Notes: generated by a model from the letters alone, not told the origin. Numbered from the stretch's first letter, positions 10,683-23,546 are shown. The stretch is 64,000 bases of DNA from Stereocaulon alpinum (GCA_018257865.1 JAEUBA010000001.1:372001-436000), one strand, 5' to 3'. Made by a program: numbers and translations.

Positions 10683-11432
10683 GGGGTTTGTGAGATTGGG
10701 TGGAGGGGATGGATGTTGAGGAGTTTGGGTAGGGATGAGGGAGGTTTGGGGTATGCTATATCTTCTGATCTAGTTGTGGAGAGCTGAATGTGTCATTTCG
10801 TCATACCCTACCTATCTATTGGGAGATTAGTGTTCGGGTATAGTACAAGTATTTTCTAGAGCTTCTTCTACGGATCGATGTTAGGATCGGGAGTCACTAC
10901 ACTCGAAACTTACTCCTTTCCGTGAGAAGTTAGCTTTCTCTTGTATAAGTAAGCAAAGGAACAACGGCTCGGCAAGTTAGTATCACGTGTTGCGATGAAG
11001 CGGGTTCGTTGCATGATATTGAGTAAGCTAAAAGTACATAGAAGCGCCTGAGCGCGAAGGTATTTAAAGTATCGAAAATCCGCATGAATCAAGTTAATGA
11101 AATAAGAGAAATGACCATCTCTTTGCAAGCCGCATGGTCACGGTGATTGCTTTCTGATGATGGGTGGTAACATCGAAGTGAGTTCCGAAAATCGTTCCGA
11201 GAAACCCCCATGCATGCAACTAGCCCCGCCATAGAATGCTCTTTGATGCTGCTGTAGCCGACTCCAGATGAGAAGCAACAAAAATCTCGGTTTTCGTCTA
11301 TAACGACGTAAAGGGTGCCCGTCACGAAAGAAATCCTTACGACACCATCGCTAATGAATGCGATAACAACAACACTCCTCCTTGAAACCCAATTCCGTAG
11401 ACCACCCTTCAACCCTGCATAGGATGCGCGTA
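10683..11432. other. Intergenic, convergent 3' regions
   Basis: It lies between a plus-strand gene and the 3' end of the minus-strand remodeller gene. The first 60-100 bp stay G-rich. I see no gene. Confidence 0.55.
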
Positions 11433-14400
11433 TTACTGCCCTGAGGGAGGCAGGCCAGTGTTGAGACCGTTCACTCGGTCCCCCTGTCCCTCTCCAACGC
11501 CGTTGGTATATTGATGACTATTTGCGCCATAACGACCTAATACGACGGATGATTGTGGTGTTCTCGCATCTCCCAATTGAGCTTGCTGCCGCGCCATTAG
11601 CTCATGTTGCTTCTGCTCCTTCTGTCTCCTTCTCTGGTTGAGGTCCCCAATAATGCCAACAATCTTTTTCTTTGCTAGGCTTTTCAATTCCACCGCCTCT
11701 GGACTTTGTTTGATCGCCTCTAGCATTGCTTGGAGCTGAGTGACTGAAGTGAGATGCGGGCAGGTCCTCTGATACCCATAGTGGGGCAGGCCACAAAGGT
11801 TGCAAAACTCCGCTCCAGCAAGCTTTAGGGGACAGTAGCCTGTTTGGTGGTAGTCGCCACAAGCAATGCATGCTGTAGAAGCGTCGTCTGGCGCACTAAT
11901 GCCCCTTAGGGCTGGAGGTGGAACTTTGGCACGTTTGAAGTCGCGAGCTGTAAAGAATTAGCCTAAGCGTAAACTAAAATTGGTACAAAGTGGAGCCTAC
12001 CTTTGTCATTAGGCGATGGCTGCGAAGCTTGCAACCCAACTATGCCTTGAGATGAACGTTGTCGAGGCTTCTCCAGCTCTTGCATAGAGTCGTAGGCATC
12101 TGCATCTCCGCCACTGAGCCCATCGTCCTCGCTCTCATTGTGGGCTTGAAAATCAGTGTCGATATCCGAGTCTTGCTGTTTCTGCTTTCCACCAGACTTC
12201 CGATTCTGTACCGGCGATTCGAAGTCGCCGTCGGTTTGCTTGGCGTAGTCCACAGTCTACTACTATCAGCATAGAGTAAGAGTGGAGGGGCAGCTAACTC
12301 ACGTGACGCTTACGCCTACCTCTCCCAAAGTCTTGAACTCGCTGTTCGGCCTCTTCCGCTGCCTCTCGTTCGCGTTCCTCAAGAATAGCATCCCAAACAG
12401 ATGGATCTGGGGTATGGGTGTCGTCTGATATGTCCTGCATACCGTCCTCAAGCATCCCTCTGTCATTGACCCAGACTTTGGCGAAACTGAATTGTGATTC
12501 CGCGGTATTGTCCTCATCGGTCTGCGTATCCTCGACCTGGCTACGATCAAGTAGTTTATCAATTGAAGCAGAGTCATAGCGTATGTTGTCTGATTCGTCA
12601 TCCTTGAACAAAGCGTCTGTACCATGCCGTAGAATTGACTCAAGATCCATACCAGCATCATCCTCAGCATCCATCTGTTCAATAAGCACATGGTCGAGGG
12701 CCATCTTTTTCTTCCCAATCTGTAGAATCTTCTCTTCTGCGCTAGCGCGGGTGATTAATTGGAAAACCAGGACCTTTTTCTTTTGTCCAATCCGATGGGC
12801 TCGAGACAATGCTTGGATGTCCTGATGAGGGTTGAAGTCTGGATCCAGAATGATCACTGTATCAGCAGTGGCAAGGTTGATACCTACGCCGCCGGCGCGA
12901 GTTGACAGCAGAAATGCGAATAGAGGCGATGCCGGAGCATTGAATTCGTCAATTCGCTTTTGCTTTTGTAGTGAGCTGATGCTACCGTCGAGCCGTTGGT
13001 AGAAAAGACCGAGACCGTCGAGAAAGTCCTCCACTATATCTAGCATATCGAGGAATTGACTGAAGATCAATACTCGGTGGCCTCGCTCCTTCAGCTTTGG
13101 CAGCATAATATCGAGTAATTGTAACTTAGACGAGGCTTCGATAAGATTGCGATGGAGCGCTGCTGGGTTCGTCGTCCGCTCTTCAATGGTTCGGCTATAG
13201 ACAAAGGGGTGGCAAAGACACTTCCTAAGCTGAACGAGAATGTTGTTCAGACTCGTACGTTCAGCCTTTCCTAAGGACTTCTGGCTGGTACCAATAATAG
13301 ACTTGATGAGCTCCGGGTTCTTGGCAAGGATCGACTTGTAAAGCTTCTTCTGAAGTGTAGACATTGAGACAGGCAGTATAATTTGAGCCATTGATGGTAG
13401 AAACTTTAGGACTTCGGCCTTAGTGCGGCGCAGAAAAAATGGTCGTAACTTATCATGTAGTTCGGTGATGTTCTCTTTCGTCAATGTAGCGTACTTCTCG
13501 TCCATGGCTTCGGCGTTGATAGTCGGGTCGAGGAATTGCAGCAGGTTGAACAGCTCCCTAGCGTTATTCTGCAGTGGTGTGCCTGTCAGAAGAAGTTTGA
13601 ACGGAGGTTTCAGAGCGTTTAGTGCTGCGTAAAGGAGGTTCTTATCATTCTTGAGACGTTGACCTTCGTCTACTACCATCCCAGCCCAGTGAACACCATG
13701 GAAAATCTTTCGAAACTCATCATCTTGTGCGGTATCGTATGACGTAACCACGACATGACAATTCAGGCCTTTGTAGTCCTTATGGAAAAGCTCGTACTTG
13801 TAAGTCAGCTTCCTAGCTTCGGCTGCGCCAAAGTAGGTTACAACTCGCAAGGAAGGCGCCCACTGTTTGATCTCCCGCCTCCAATTTGCACAGGTGGAGT
13901 TCGGAACGACAATGAGGAATGGCCAACAACCATGAACGTGTTTGAGGGCTGCAAGAAATCCGACCACTTGTATAGTCTTACCAAGTCCCATCTCGTCGGC
14001 CAAGATGGCATTTTGTTGTCTGTACCACTGGTAATAAAGCCAATTGATGCCGTCCAGCTGGTACCCCATTAGTTCGCCACCAGTCATAATTTCTGGCTGC
14101 TGCTTCAGGAGTAAAGACTTCTCGAAATCTTGCTTCCTCATCTGGGTCAGGTGACTCTTGAGGTCCTTCTGTATCGGTTGACGAATGAAGAAGCCAGTAA
14201 CCCAATCTTCGTACGCGGCTTTGAAATCATTCCAGCGCTCCGTATCTTCCTGACCAGGAGGCTTCATCCAGACCACGTCCTCATATCCCAGGCCCTTGAA
14301 TTTGACCAGTGCTTGTTCCACCTCCTTGATGCGCGCCTTGGCGACCTTCTCGGTCGGCTGCCGAACGACGTCTTTATATTTTGCCTCAAGGACAATGTCT

Positions 14401-16711
14401 ACTTGTAGATAGTCCTCAGGGACTGCCTCTTCAGTGCTCAACTTGAGCAGGTTGTTGCTGTGGTCTCGCTTCGCAAAGGACTTACGCATGGCTACAGCTG
14501 TAACGCCCCATACCCAAGCACCGGGCATCCACCGGACCTCAGAGTAGGGCAACTTTTTCCATTTAACTAGATACTCCTTTGCGTCTTCAACGACTTCATC
14601 AGTCGTAAGGCCGGGTTGATAGTTGTCTAGATTGACCGGTCGCCACGCAACAAGCGATTCGACCTTAGCTGGAGCATCGAAGCAATCTTTGCAAAACCAA
14701 CTTTTGCGATATTCTTCAAAGCGACTAGCTGCTAGATGTTCTTTAGAACCTTCGGTTGTAGTTGAATCACCTCGAGGTGGCAGGTGGTACAAGTGGCAAG
14801 CTCGGTAGCAAATTGAACAACGGAACAGGACGTTCTCATGGCTATTGACGAGCTGTGGCAGTACATCTGTAATGGGATCTTCACCACCGTTCTCTTCCCG
14901 TTCTTTCTGTTCTTCTTTGTTAGATTTACGGTCTCGGAATACCGAGGTCGAAATGCCTGGTTCGTGGCACGAGAAGCATAAACCTTGGTCTGGAGCAAAA
15001 GGATCCTTTTGCCCGGAAACATTGATACAACGTTTACATTGAAGCACAAAGTCCTCTTGGCCAATCTTCGTCACGAGGTGTTCGCGCGCGTTTCGTGGGC
15101 CGAGACACTTCTGGTGGTAGCATAAAGTGCATCCTTGGCAGTAAACCAGGATACCCTTCTCTTCATTGTCATCGGCCTGAAAGCAAGTATCGCAAGTTTG
15201 CTGGTGGCGAAGTCGAAATTTATCGTGGTCCAGAAGTGTCTTGAAATGCTCCTTAGCTCCGACGTACTTGACAATACTACTTGCAGCTGCTCTCTCGGGA
15301 ATCTCGTCCTCTCCAAGCTCTCGCATGTGGAGTCGTAATCTCGCGTTCCTGCCAGATCGTCTAACGCCACCTTCATTTCCAGCTTCAGTGTCGTCAGATG
15401 AAGGATTTGGTTGGTGGGGTCCTCTTAGCAGTTTTCGAGGCTTGCTCTGACCCGACTTCCCATTCGATGATCGCTTTCGCTTACGGAGCCGGGTAGACAC
15501 ATTGTCGCTATCGTTACTGATGGAGTCTTCCAGGCCAGCCATATCAGAGTAATTGATGTTCTTCTGCGCTGTTGTTCTCAGTTCGCGCGAGGGACGGCCC
15601 CAAACTGCTTGACGTGGTCTGCTGGCCCTATTATCTCCGTCATCTGAATCTGATATCATTGAGGCTAAAGTGAATTGAGATTGTAGATTTCGTTGTCCTG
15701 ATCTTCTACCACTGACGGGCGTTCTTGGACCAGTGAGAATGCGACGACGACGACGACGATTTTGCCTATGAGCGAATGTGTTGGGGTTCAGATATGTAAG
15801 CTCATCGCCCGAACTCTCAGGGTTCGAGGTCTCTGAAGCGGAGCCAGACAACTTGAAGCTGCATTGGGCCACAAGCATGGCTCCGTTGGTGAGCCGCATT
15901 ATTTGATCACGCGTCATCTTGATAGAAGTGATGTCAGTGCTTCGTATTTCAATTGTGTTGATGTTCGAGTAATGATGTAAGGGTACAAGTCATGGCTTTA
16001 TGTGGTATTGACCAAAGGCCAGGCCACGACTAGGCTTATGGGAGAAGAGAAAGATGAAAAATGCTTGAGCTGGCGAGAGCGGTGAGGTGTTGATAGAAGG
16101 ACGTTCTTGAAGTCGGGTTTAGCCAGTGGGGTAGGATCTGGCAAGTGATAAAAAGATGAGAGTATGACAAATGATGATATCAATGTATGGGTTCCGGACC
16201 GCAGTGGACGACGGTATGTCCGGATAAGTGAATTCATAGTAGCATGAAGATGCAAAGGCAAGAGGGGCTGAGTGCCTTGACTCACCACTTCTTCCCATTC
16301 GTCCTCAAATTGAACGAGGTACTCTCCATCATCATATACCTCCACAATCTCCTTTGCCTTGGGCTCCTTATACACAAGATATTCCCATGGTCGTTGAACT
16401 GGCGGCACGACAACAGCCAGGCCCCGCTTCTTGACAGCTTCCGGACGTAGAGCTTCACCCTTAGCAAGGAGGAGATGATCCGAACCCTCGTCTAGAGACA
16501 TATCGCGACCCTCGTCTTGAGACATAAAGAGGGGCGAGGAAGATCTCTTGCCGTTTGTAGTAAGGTGTGGCGGTTTCGCAGTGGTGATGGTAGGTTCGAT
16601 GAGGTCGATGTTCGAGGTAGCACCCTCTTCTGTAAAGTTCATGTCCATTGTGTGGTCTGCGGAGTTGCTCGTACCATCTGGCTGCGCGTCTATCGCGTCT
16701 TTGTCCGCCAT
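11433..16711 (-). CDS. CHD/Mit1-type chromatin-remodelling ATPase
   Basis: Four exons: 16711-16286, 15917-12303, 12256-12001 and 11947-11433 (introns of 368, 46 and 53 bp), giving 1603 residues. Exon 1 ends in a Tudor-like strand (YLVQFEDEWEEV) that continues across the splice into MTRDQIMRLTNG. PHD-type Cys/His clusters start near residue 383 (CDTCF, then CSICYRACHLYH). Two chromodomain-like segments follow (EYLVKWKKLPYSEVRWMPG; ALVKFKGLGYEDVVWMKP). The SNF2 ATPase has Walker A DEMGLGKT, a DEGQ box and helicase-C motifs (STRAGGVGINL; RAHRIGQ). Exon 3 is acidic; exon 4 carries two zinc-knuckle-like motifs (CIACGDYHQTGYC; CNLCGLPHYGYQRTCPH). This order matches fungal Mit1/CHD3-like remodellers, nuclear nucleosome-sliding enzymes linked to silencing. 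The long first intron is the least certain part. Confidence 0.88.
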
Positions 16712-17329
16712 CTTTCGTTACTTTATGCGGAATAGTGACAGCTCAAACAGAGCCTAAGACATCATACAAGATATACGTAGGATCTGTGGTGTAATACAAC
16801 GCCTGAATAGAGGATGCTTCGAGACTTGAAAATATAACAGGCAAAAGCTCAATGGTGCAAATAAGGGTATATAGTCCTCAGCCGGGGTGAATCAGTGAAA
16901 GAGTGAACGTGAGCTCCCAGAGTGTTGACCACCAGAGCCCAATAAGTGTACCGGGCAGTGAAAATTTCATGGCTCATGCTCCAGTAGAAGCGGTATTGGA
17001 GTATAGCGCTGTATATAGGGACGCAAAGAGAACGTGCCAGAGCTTATGAGTGAGGTGTGCAAGCAGACCTGTGGACAAGCATTAACAGAGCTACTATCGA
17101 TTTCGTAGACGCGGATCCTTGCCAACCGGCTAAACACCGGCTGAACCAACGTGCGGCCTGCCGTGCAGTCTGACACGCGGTCTGACGTCTTTTTCGTTGC
17201 TTCCGAGGCGCATTTCCATCAATTTTCGGTGTCTTTTTCGTCGAGGACACTTACATATCATGCTACCTCCGAATTCTTACCTGAACGCAAATTCCTATTG
17301 CTTCACCTATTTCACCTACACAACTTACA
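16712..17329. promoter_or_regulatory. Divergent promoter region (remodeller / hydrolase)
   Basis: 618 bp between two divergent start codons, so it should carry both promoters. No coding potential was seen. A short inverted-looking stretch (aaccggctaaacaccggctg, about 17115-17134) is present. Confidence 0.5.
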
Positions 17330-18450
17330 ATGTCAACGCCAAACCCAATGGCTGAAACCTATCCCATACCACCCAAAGCGGTTTCCCAAGAGACCCACTG
17401 TATAGCAGGCATCCTGACTACAGTGTATGGTCTGGCAGAACTAAACAAAGACATCAAAGACGTAGCATGCCTATGGCTTCTCCACCCACGACTCCAAACG
17501 CAATCATGCATGGCCCCAATTGCAGCCTCCACAATCGCCGCCTGGAATGAACGTCAGCGCAAGCCCAATACGAAGAGAACAAACCTGATAGCGATATCGT
17601 TCGACCAGCGCAACCATGGCTCACGAGAAGTGGACAATATGGCCAACGAAGCATGGAAATCCGGCAATGAGAGACATGCACAGGATATGTTTGCAAGCTA
17701 CCGTATGTATACCATTACCCTCCAGGCGAAATAAGTAGCTAACGTACAACAGACGGCACAGCAATGGACACCTCCCAACTCCTAACCTACATCCCCTCCT
17801 ACATATTCCCCATGTCCACCCACACAATCACCCACAACATGATCCTCGGAATCTCCCTCGGAGCCCACGCAGCCTGGCAATGCCTCTTCCACGACCCCCG
17901 AATAACGTCCGCAATAATAATAATCGGTTGCCCAGACTACATCCGCCTAATGAGCGACCGCGCCCGCCTCTCAAAACTCGATACCTGGACCCAATCCTCC
18001 CCCAAAGGCTCCACATTCCTCGGCTCCAAAGATTTCCCCAACGGTCTAATCGAAGCCGTAGAAAAATACGACCCAGCCGGCCTCCTCCTAGGCGGCGGCA
18101 CCTCTCGCGACGAAACAATCTACAGCCGCGATCCCACAGCCATGGAAAAGCGAAGCCTAATCCCCATAATGAAAAGTACTCTCCTAAACAAACGTATCCT
18201 CAACATGTCCGGCGGCGCCGACAAACTCGTTCCCTACAAATGCGCCGAGCCCTTCCTCCGCTGGCTCAAGAACGCTACATCGCCGACGGGATGGTTCAAA
18301 GAAGGAAACGTGATACTAGAAGACATAGTATTCGAAGGCGTGAAGCACGAGATGAGTCCCGGCATGGTGAAAGAAGTGCATCGTTTCGTGTGGGATACAT
18401 TGGATCAACAAGCCACAACAGAGACTGGGAGGAGATTATCCAAGATATGA
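17330..18450 (+). CDS. Alpha/beta hydrolase-fold protein, 356 aa
   Basis: Two exons, 17330-17702 and 17753-18450, with a 50-bp intron; phases agree (Tyr-His-Gly across the junction). The nucleophile elbow GISLG places Ser at about residue 159. An Asp in GGADKLVP (about 281) and a His in VKHEMSPG (about 323) complete a plausible Ser-Asp-His triad in the usual order. There is no signal peptide, so it is probably cytosolic. The family covers esterases, lipases and dienelactone hydrolases and the substrate cannot be read from the sequence. Exon 2 is strongly C-rich at third positions compared with exon 1. Confidence 0.8.
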
Positions 18451-19037
18451 GCTACGATTCAGCTGCCACCACAAATCGAAAACAGAGTACATACCTCAAG
18501 GCTGGGTCCTGCAGGAACACTCGGCTTGCATCAATGCCTAGAGACTACCAACGGAAGGGCCGGGATAGTCCAACCTACCATGAAGGACGCTGCTCATAGC
18601 GTGCATTGGCTTCCGCTTCGCAAGCGGGTTCTTAACGTCAAAAGGATCTTCCGTGCGCTGGGGGATCTACGTCAACCTTTGAATTCCTGCGACACTTACA
18701 TCGCCGTCGATTGGCAATCCATCGAATAGAGACTTAGATGGTGCATGATGAGGAGGATAGCTAATATGGATGTTAGACTCCATGGTGCGTATAGAGCATC
18801 AGCAGATAGAGCTGTACGTAGAAACGACGCAATGAAAGAGATTATTGTCAACGCAAGATTTCGATCACGATGCAGCGTGGACTTCTGTTGCAAGGAATAT
18901 ATTCAACTAGTCGTTACTCATCGTAATACTCATACCCAACCATCCCGTCATGACATCCAATGAATGTTCCCATCCCCATCATCCCAGTATACTTATCACA
19001 CGCGCTCATTGTTGGTTATCCCTCTATACTAGAAGCT
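18451..19037. other. Intergenic, convergent 3' regions
   Basis: It lies between the hydrolase stop and the aspartic protease stop. Nothing coding was seen. Confidence 0.5.
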
Positions 19038-20779
19038 CTATGAGCTAGCACCCGGTACAGCAGTGTTCTGCGTGGGCTCTATGCGAGACACGGCACCAAA
19101 GCGTGTGTTGCCTTGATCGAAGATCTGCCGTACTTGATAAGCCGCCACCCTTCCTGTGGGGATGTTGAATGGAGACAGGACTTACAGCGTAGATGCTCTT
19201 CAAGAAAACATCACCAAGGATATCAAAAGGGTTACTACCCCGGGACTGAATGCCTCCGTACACCATCCCATTGCCTGCATCGGCAAACCCAAGATCTTCC
19301 TTCTGGACGACGAACTGCTTGCCTCCAACGGCAAAGCTAACAACAGGGAGCTGAGCAGCGGTGTTGCTTGCAGGGAAGATGTAACCCTGTTGGGTAGAGT
19401 CGTACTTGCCTCCCGGGATGGCGTTGTAGATAGCCTGGCAGGTCGCGTCGTCGATGAGGCAGAGAGTTGTGCCGGTGTCGGCAATGGCTTTATTGCCTGA
19501 GCGCCGGATGGTCTTGCCAGCCACGACCGCAGAGGTGCTATCGAACATCCAGAAGCCTTGAGAATTATCAATGGGAGTGTAGTAGGGGGTCTGACCGCCG
19601 AGCGCAGCTTTGTCGATATATCCAAAAGTGTAGAATGACACGCCCTTGTCTGGATCGTTGGCATCTTTGACGCTTCCGAGATTGGCGGTGAAGAGCTCAG
19701 CGTTCTTGGGAATGTCACTTTGGCTGATCATGTTCTCGACAGGAGTCTGCACTTTTGTTGGCTGGACGGTGTTAATGCTTCCAAAAGCAAGACCGAGGAG
19801 ACCATCACTCGTATCCTGCTGAAATTGGGTCGAGAGGGTGTCTGCCAGCTCAATGGACTGATTTTGGATAAAGATACCGCCGAGATTCACTACATCAGTG
19901 CCAACGGTGCCGGATGCACTGGAGCCGTCACCGTAGGAGATCTGCCAGGTCGAACCGGATGTATTCACGAACGTGCTTGACGCTGAAGGATCGAAGACGG
20001 TATGGCTGGTGCCTTTTGTGGTAGCGGCAGGCAATTCGGTGGACCAAAGCTACGGTTGTTAGCCATGCTTCAGTGGTAAACATGGGTATGTATCCTAGCT
20101 TACCCAGAGATCGGCTGAGCCAGTATCGAAGTCCAGATTGAAGGTCTTGCCAGGGGTACCAATGGGGACCTTACATAGGTATTCGGAATCGTTCTGGACG
20201 TCTTCGGCAGGCACGTCACCAATCTGATCTCCACTGTACGGATGTTGGCGTCAGCATCACCGGATGAACCCTCAGAGATATAAGTTGAGGAAGTGCTCTC
20301 GCAACAAGACCTAGGACCCAGACAGCAACTAGATTGGAACATGAATCGAGATGTACGTACCTGGTACCAGCAGCCTTGCTGGTACCGGCTGGTTCGGACT
20401 TCTTCTTCTGAAGGACATGTTGACGCATCGTGGTCTTTCCGCCCATCGTTTGTTGGGGACCATACTTGCCCTGGTGGTGAGCCACGGGGCCGCAGGTGTA
20501 TGGACCTTCTGTCCTGGAATTAGCAGACTGTCCTGACGAGTAGAAGGAAAATTCCATAAGAAGAGCTCAGCTTGCACAGCCTGACACATTACCTCTGCTG
20601 TAGGCGCTGAGACTCAAGACATAATGTCAACAAGGGCAACACTTCGAGAAGTACGTACCCATTGTAGGCGAGAAACGGTACTTCTTCATGAGAAAGACAT
20701 AAGACTTGGTGCCTGAGCGTTTGTACTTGGGGTTGAGGACGAGCTCAACTCGGTGGAGTTGGGCTTGGTGAGAAGCCAT
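19038..20779 (-). CDS. Pepsin-family (A1) aspartic protease, aspergillopepsin-like
   Basis: Five exons: 20779-20659, 20532-20361, 20233-20104, 20049-19186 and 19124-19038, giving 457 residues with consistent phases. The first catalytic motif DTGSADLW ends exon 3 (Asp at about 134), the flap Tyr lies in YGDGSS (about 180) and the second motif is ADTGTTL (Asp at about 332). The last exon restores a pepsin-like C-terminus (IFDQGNTRFGAVSRIEP). The propeptide-like N-terminus (LNPKYKRSGTKSYVFLMKKY) is basic, as in pepsin zymogens. No signal peptide follows the chosen ATG (MASHQAQLHR). Either an upstream exon is missed or this is a non-classical, intracellular member. The introns at 20533-20658 (126 bp) and 20234-20360 (127 bp) are long for this window and less certain. 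Confidence 0.85.
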
Positions 20780-22437
20780 TGGAGTGGCGAGTTGATTCCT
20801 ACTCAATGGATTCTTGGAACCCTTGAGAGTGGAAAGCACCAAGAAGACAAGTTACACTGCGGGGCTGGATACCAATAGTCTTCAGACGAGGGAAAGGCTC
20901 AATTAGAACGTTAGGATGTAGTACTGAATAACTGTGTGATAGGGAAGTCTTAGGACGCTTATAGGCGTTTTGATAGGATGACGATAGTGATGAGATGTGA
21001 GGAAAACAGAGAAAACAAAGAGAAGTCAGGAAAGATGCTTCTTAAATGACACTTATGAGCGGCCACGGTTGACGGACAGCTCATGAGGAAGGGGCTAGTG
21101 ACCTCTAGTTTTAGGAAAACCTAGCAGATGAGTCGCGCCTGACCCCAAAGGCCCACGTCCGGTAAAGCCTCATCGGCAAAGGTCTTCGCTTCCCGACGGT
21201 CATTGGAGGAGAGCATTGTCGAGTGGCTGAGCGTGGAGTTGGGGCCTTGGATTCTCCAAGCACGCTTGCTGGTAGGGTAATAAGCCAAGCGAGCGTCCAT
21301 GGTATTGCCCTCGTTGTACATCTAGGTGGTCATCGAATCACGACTCATCCAAGTTCTAATTTCATGATTCGTATGAGTAGGCATGATCCATGTGAGTAAG
21401 CAAATACCATTTCCTTCACACAAATTTGCACAGGGAGTTGACGCAACACCCTTCGGGCAAGCTTCCGTTAGCGGTGCCAGCAAGGCAAGTCCGTCGTCGA
21501 TGATCAGCGAGTAGCCTGTTGCTTACCTCTTCCCCGGTTGCGTATACGTTGGATGGCGTCCGCTCTAAAGACCTTGTTTTCGAGAGGTCTAAGACCGAAG
21601 ATAGCAGCCTTCTGCAGGCTTGCGTTAGAAGCCAGGGGCTGGCTTCGTCGAAGGCTGTGGGGGGTACATTTGGGGGCGACTAGGTAACGGCACATCACCC
21701 GAGAAGCAAAAAGCATCTCTTGATCCTCGCAGCTTCTCTGTTTGCTTCTGCTACTCAACCAACTTCCTTGTTCGCTGGACGAGAAGAGAACCGTTATAAT
21801 ACGCTTTTGTGTGGCTACCCTGCGCTGCAGCTGATCATTAGGCGATATTGTATCTCTGCGATTGTTGTTGCCTGCTTATCTGCAAACCGCCATCAGAGGG
21901 TAATGTGAACGAGACGCACTGCTTTGAGCAAGAACAGGAAGAGATTTAGATATGATTGCATATCTAGGCTTTCTCGGCAGGAAAAAGAAGCTTCCGTCCG
22001 CCGTCAGCACCTTAAATCATGGGATTCCATCCGTTCCACGGGACGAGCTGCAATGTGACGTCCTCAGAGCTGCGTACCTCGCGAGCAAGATTGACAGGTT
22101 CTTCCCAGCTCAGGCCGTGTCACTTTTCATCAAGGATCAGAGAGCCAAGGATGTCCATCTTCTGCTGTACTCGGGATGCGGCCGCTGCTTACACTCAACA
22201 GACCAATTTGTGAATTTTGGCCACAGGTGACTTTGTCCCACCCCTTGTCTGTACCTTCACCCACTCAAACGCCTCGGAAACCTTACCATGTCTTGCAACC
22301 ATCGACAGTGGAGAAAGCACTTGTCCTCTGGGTTGCGTAGGCTATCCGTTTAAGAATCTAGTGAGCGGCGACCACCTTCGACCTACCGCCCAGCTCAACG
22401 CGCCACCTTTTCCTCATTCTCAATCACGGTGACCGCA
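20780..22437. other. 1.66-kb gene-poor stretch
   Basis: Small frames exist on both strands (for example about 21952-22230, plus) but none shows recognisable domains or splice-supported extension. Presumably it holds the protease promoter and leader at the left, the promoter of the 22438 gene at the right, and possibly the missing signal-peptide exon of the protease. Confidence 0.5.
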
Positions 22438-23118
22438 ATGTCAGCGCTTCTGGCACTTCCCCTCGAGATCCGTCAAAATATCTACTCCTTCCTCCTCATC
22501 AACAAATATACGAAGCGCTTCCTGCATGGCGACGTGAACTTTTCAGCACACACATTGTCCCTTACATGTCGCCAACTATATGTCGAAGCGATGCACTACT
22601 ACTACGACCATAATTTCTTCTCCATCTCCTTCATCGACCACAGCCTCTGCGGGTTTTGCAATGATCGTGGACGCTTCCCTTCAGAGATCGCGGCAGATTC
22701 AAAGACAGGAGGGGCGTACTTGAACAAGCATTTTAAATTCGTGCAAAATCTACAAATTGAGATGAAAATATTCGACTGCATGTGCCCCCCTATACAAGCG
22801 GAGCAACCAGATTGGCTTTGCAGTACTCTCCTACTGGCAAAGCAAGGGCAAGACAACAATATATTACTAAAAAAATTACAACTCATAATTTGCGGGTTCG
22901 TGTCATCAAACCATCTCTACGAGGACAACTGGCGTGGGTTCACTGAAGAAGTGGCGGCAGAGTGGACGGCTCTTTTTCAACCATTGAGGGGAAAGATTGG
23001 AACCTTTATGATCTTCGATCAAGAAGTGCCGTTCACTGAGAAGGGTCTTGAAGCCCTTGGTCATACTAACGGATATGATGATGATGACGATGAGGTCGCA
23101 GGACAATTTGACATATGA
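22438..23118 (+). CDS. F-box-like / 2EXR-like short protein, 226 aa
   Basis: ATG 22438 opens MSALLALPLEIRQNIYSFLL, the leucine-rich start found in many Pezizomycotina proteins of the F-box-like or 2EXR-like group. An HTLSLTCRQLYVEA segment follows, as usual in that group. The C-terminus ends in an acidic run of Asp residues. The full length is typical of these lineage-expanded proteins. An F-box role, linking substrates to SCF ubiquitin ligases, is inference from the first 40 residues only. Confidence 0.7.
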   Translation: MSALLALPLEIRQNIYSFLLINKYTKRFLHGDVNFSAHTLSLTCRQLYVEAMHYYYDHNFFSISFIDHSLCGFCNDRGRFPSEIAADSKTGGAYLNKHFKFVQNLQIEMKIFDCMCPPIQAEQPDWLCSTLLLAKQGQDNNILLKKLQLIICGFVSSNHLYEDNWRGFTEEVAAEWTALFQPLRGKIGTFMIFDQEVPFTEKGLEALGHTNGYDDDDDEVAGQFDI

Positions 23119-23546
23119 CTATAAATGAAATTAGTATCTAGCTTCATTATATGATGTGTTCTTGGAGGAAGTGCTACGAGCCTGTTGATTAGAGGGAACA
23201 TATATCAGGCTAGCAAACGTTCCAGAGTCTAAGCCTAGGCACCTTGCCGGAGCTTAGAGGAATATATTGTATACAAGCCAGGACTCTTTTGAGTACAATC
23301 AAGACACGATCGCCAATTCTGTTACATCAGACCTGGCTATGATGACTTGCAAGTTGTGTTTCCAGGATGCTTGACCAATAACATCAGCCGTGGACAAGTG
23401 GCTTGGCATGCCTGCATGCCAGCTCACTCGCTCCATGCTCAGCCTCACCCTCTACTCCTCCCATCATTTGAAACCTCGTCGACGACATCTGTATCGAGCT
23501 GCTGCACCGAGACCCGCTTAAAGCTCAATAGCCCAGCTGAGAAACA
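23119..23546. promoter_or_regulatory. Intergenic, promoter of the ankyrin gene
   Basis: 428 bp between tandem plus-strand genes. No coding potential was seen. Confidence 0.4.

Noticed and set aside
17764..18450. Exon 2 of the alpha/beta hydrolase as a separate gene
   Set aside because: Exon 1 joins in phase through a standard 50-bp intron and supplies the N-terminal fold.
21952..22230. 92-codon plus-strand frame as a small gene
   Set aside because: No recognisable domain and no supporting splice sites; its composition is like the surrounding non-coding DNA.
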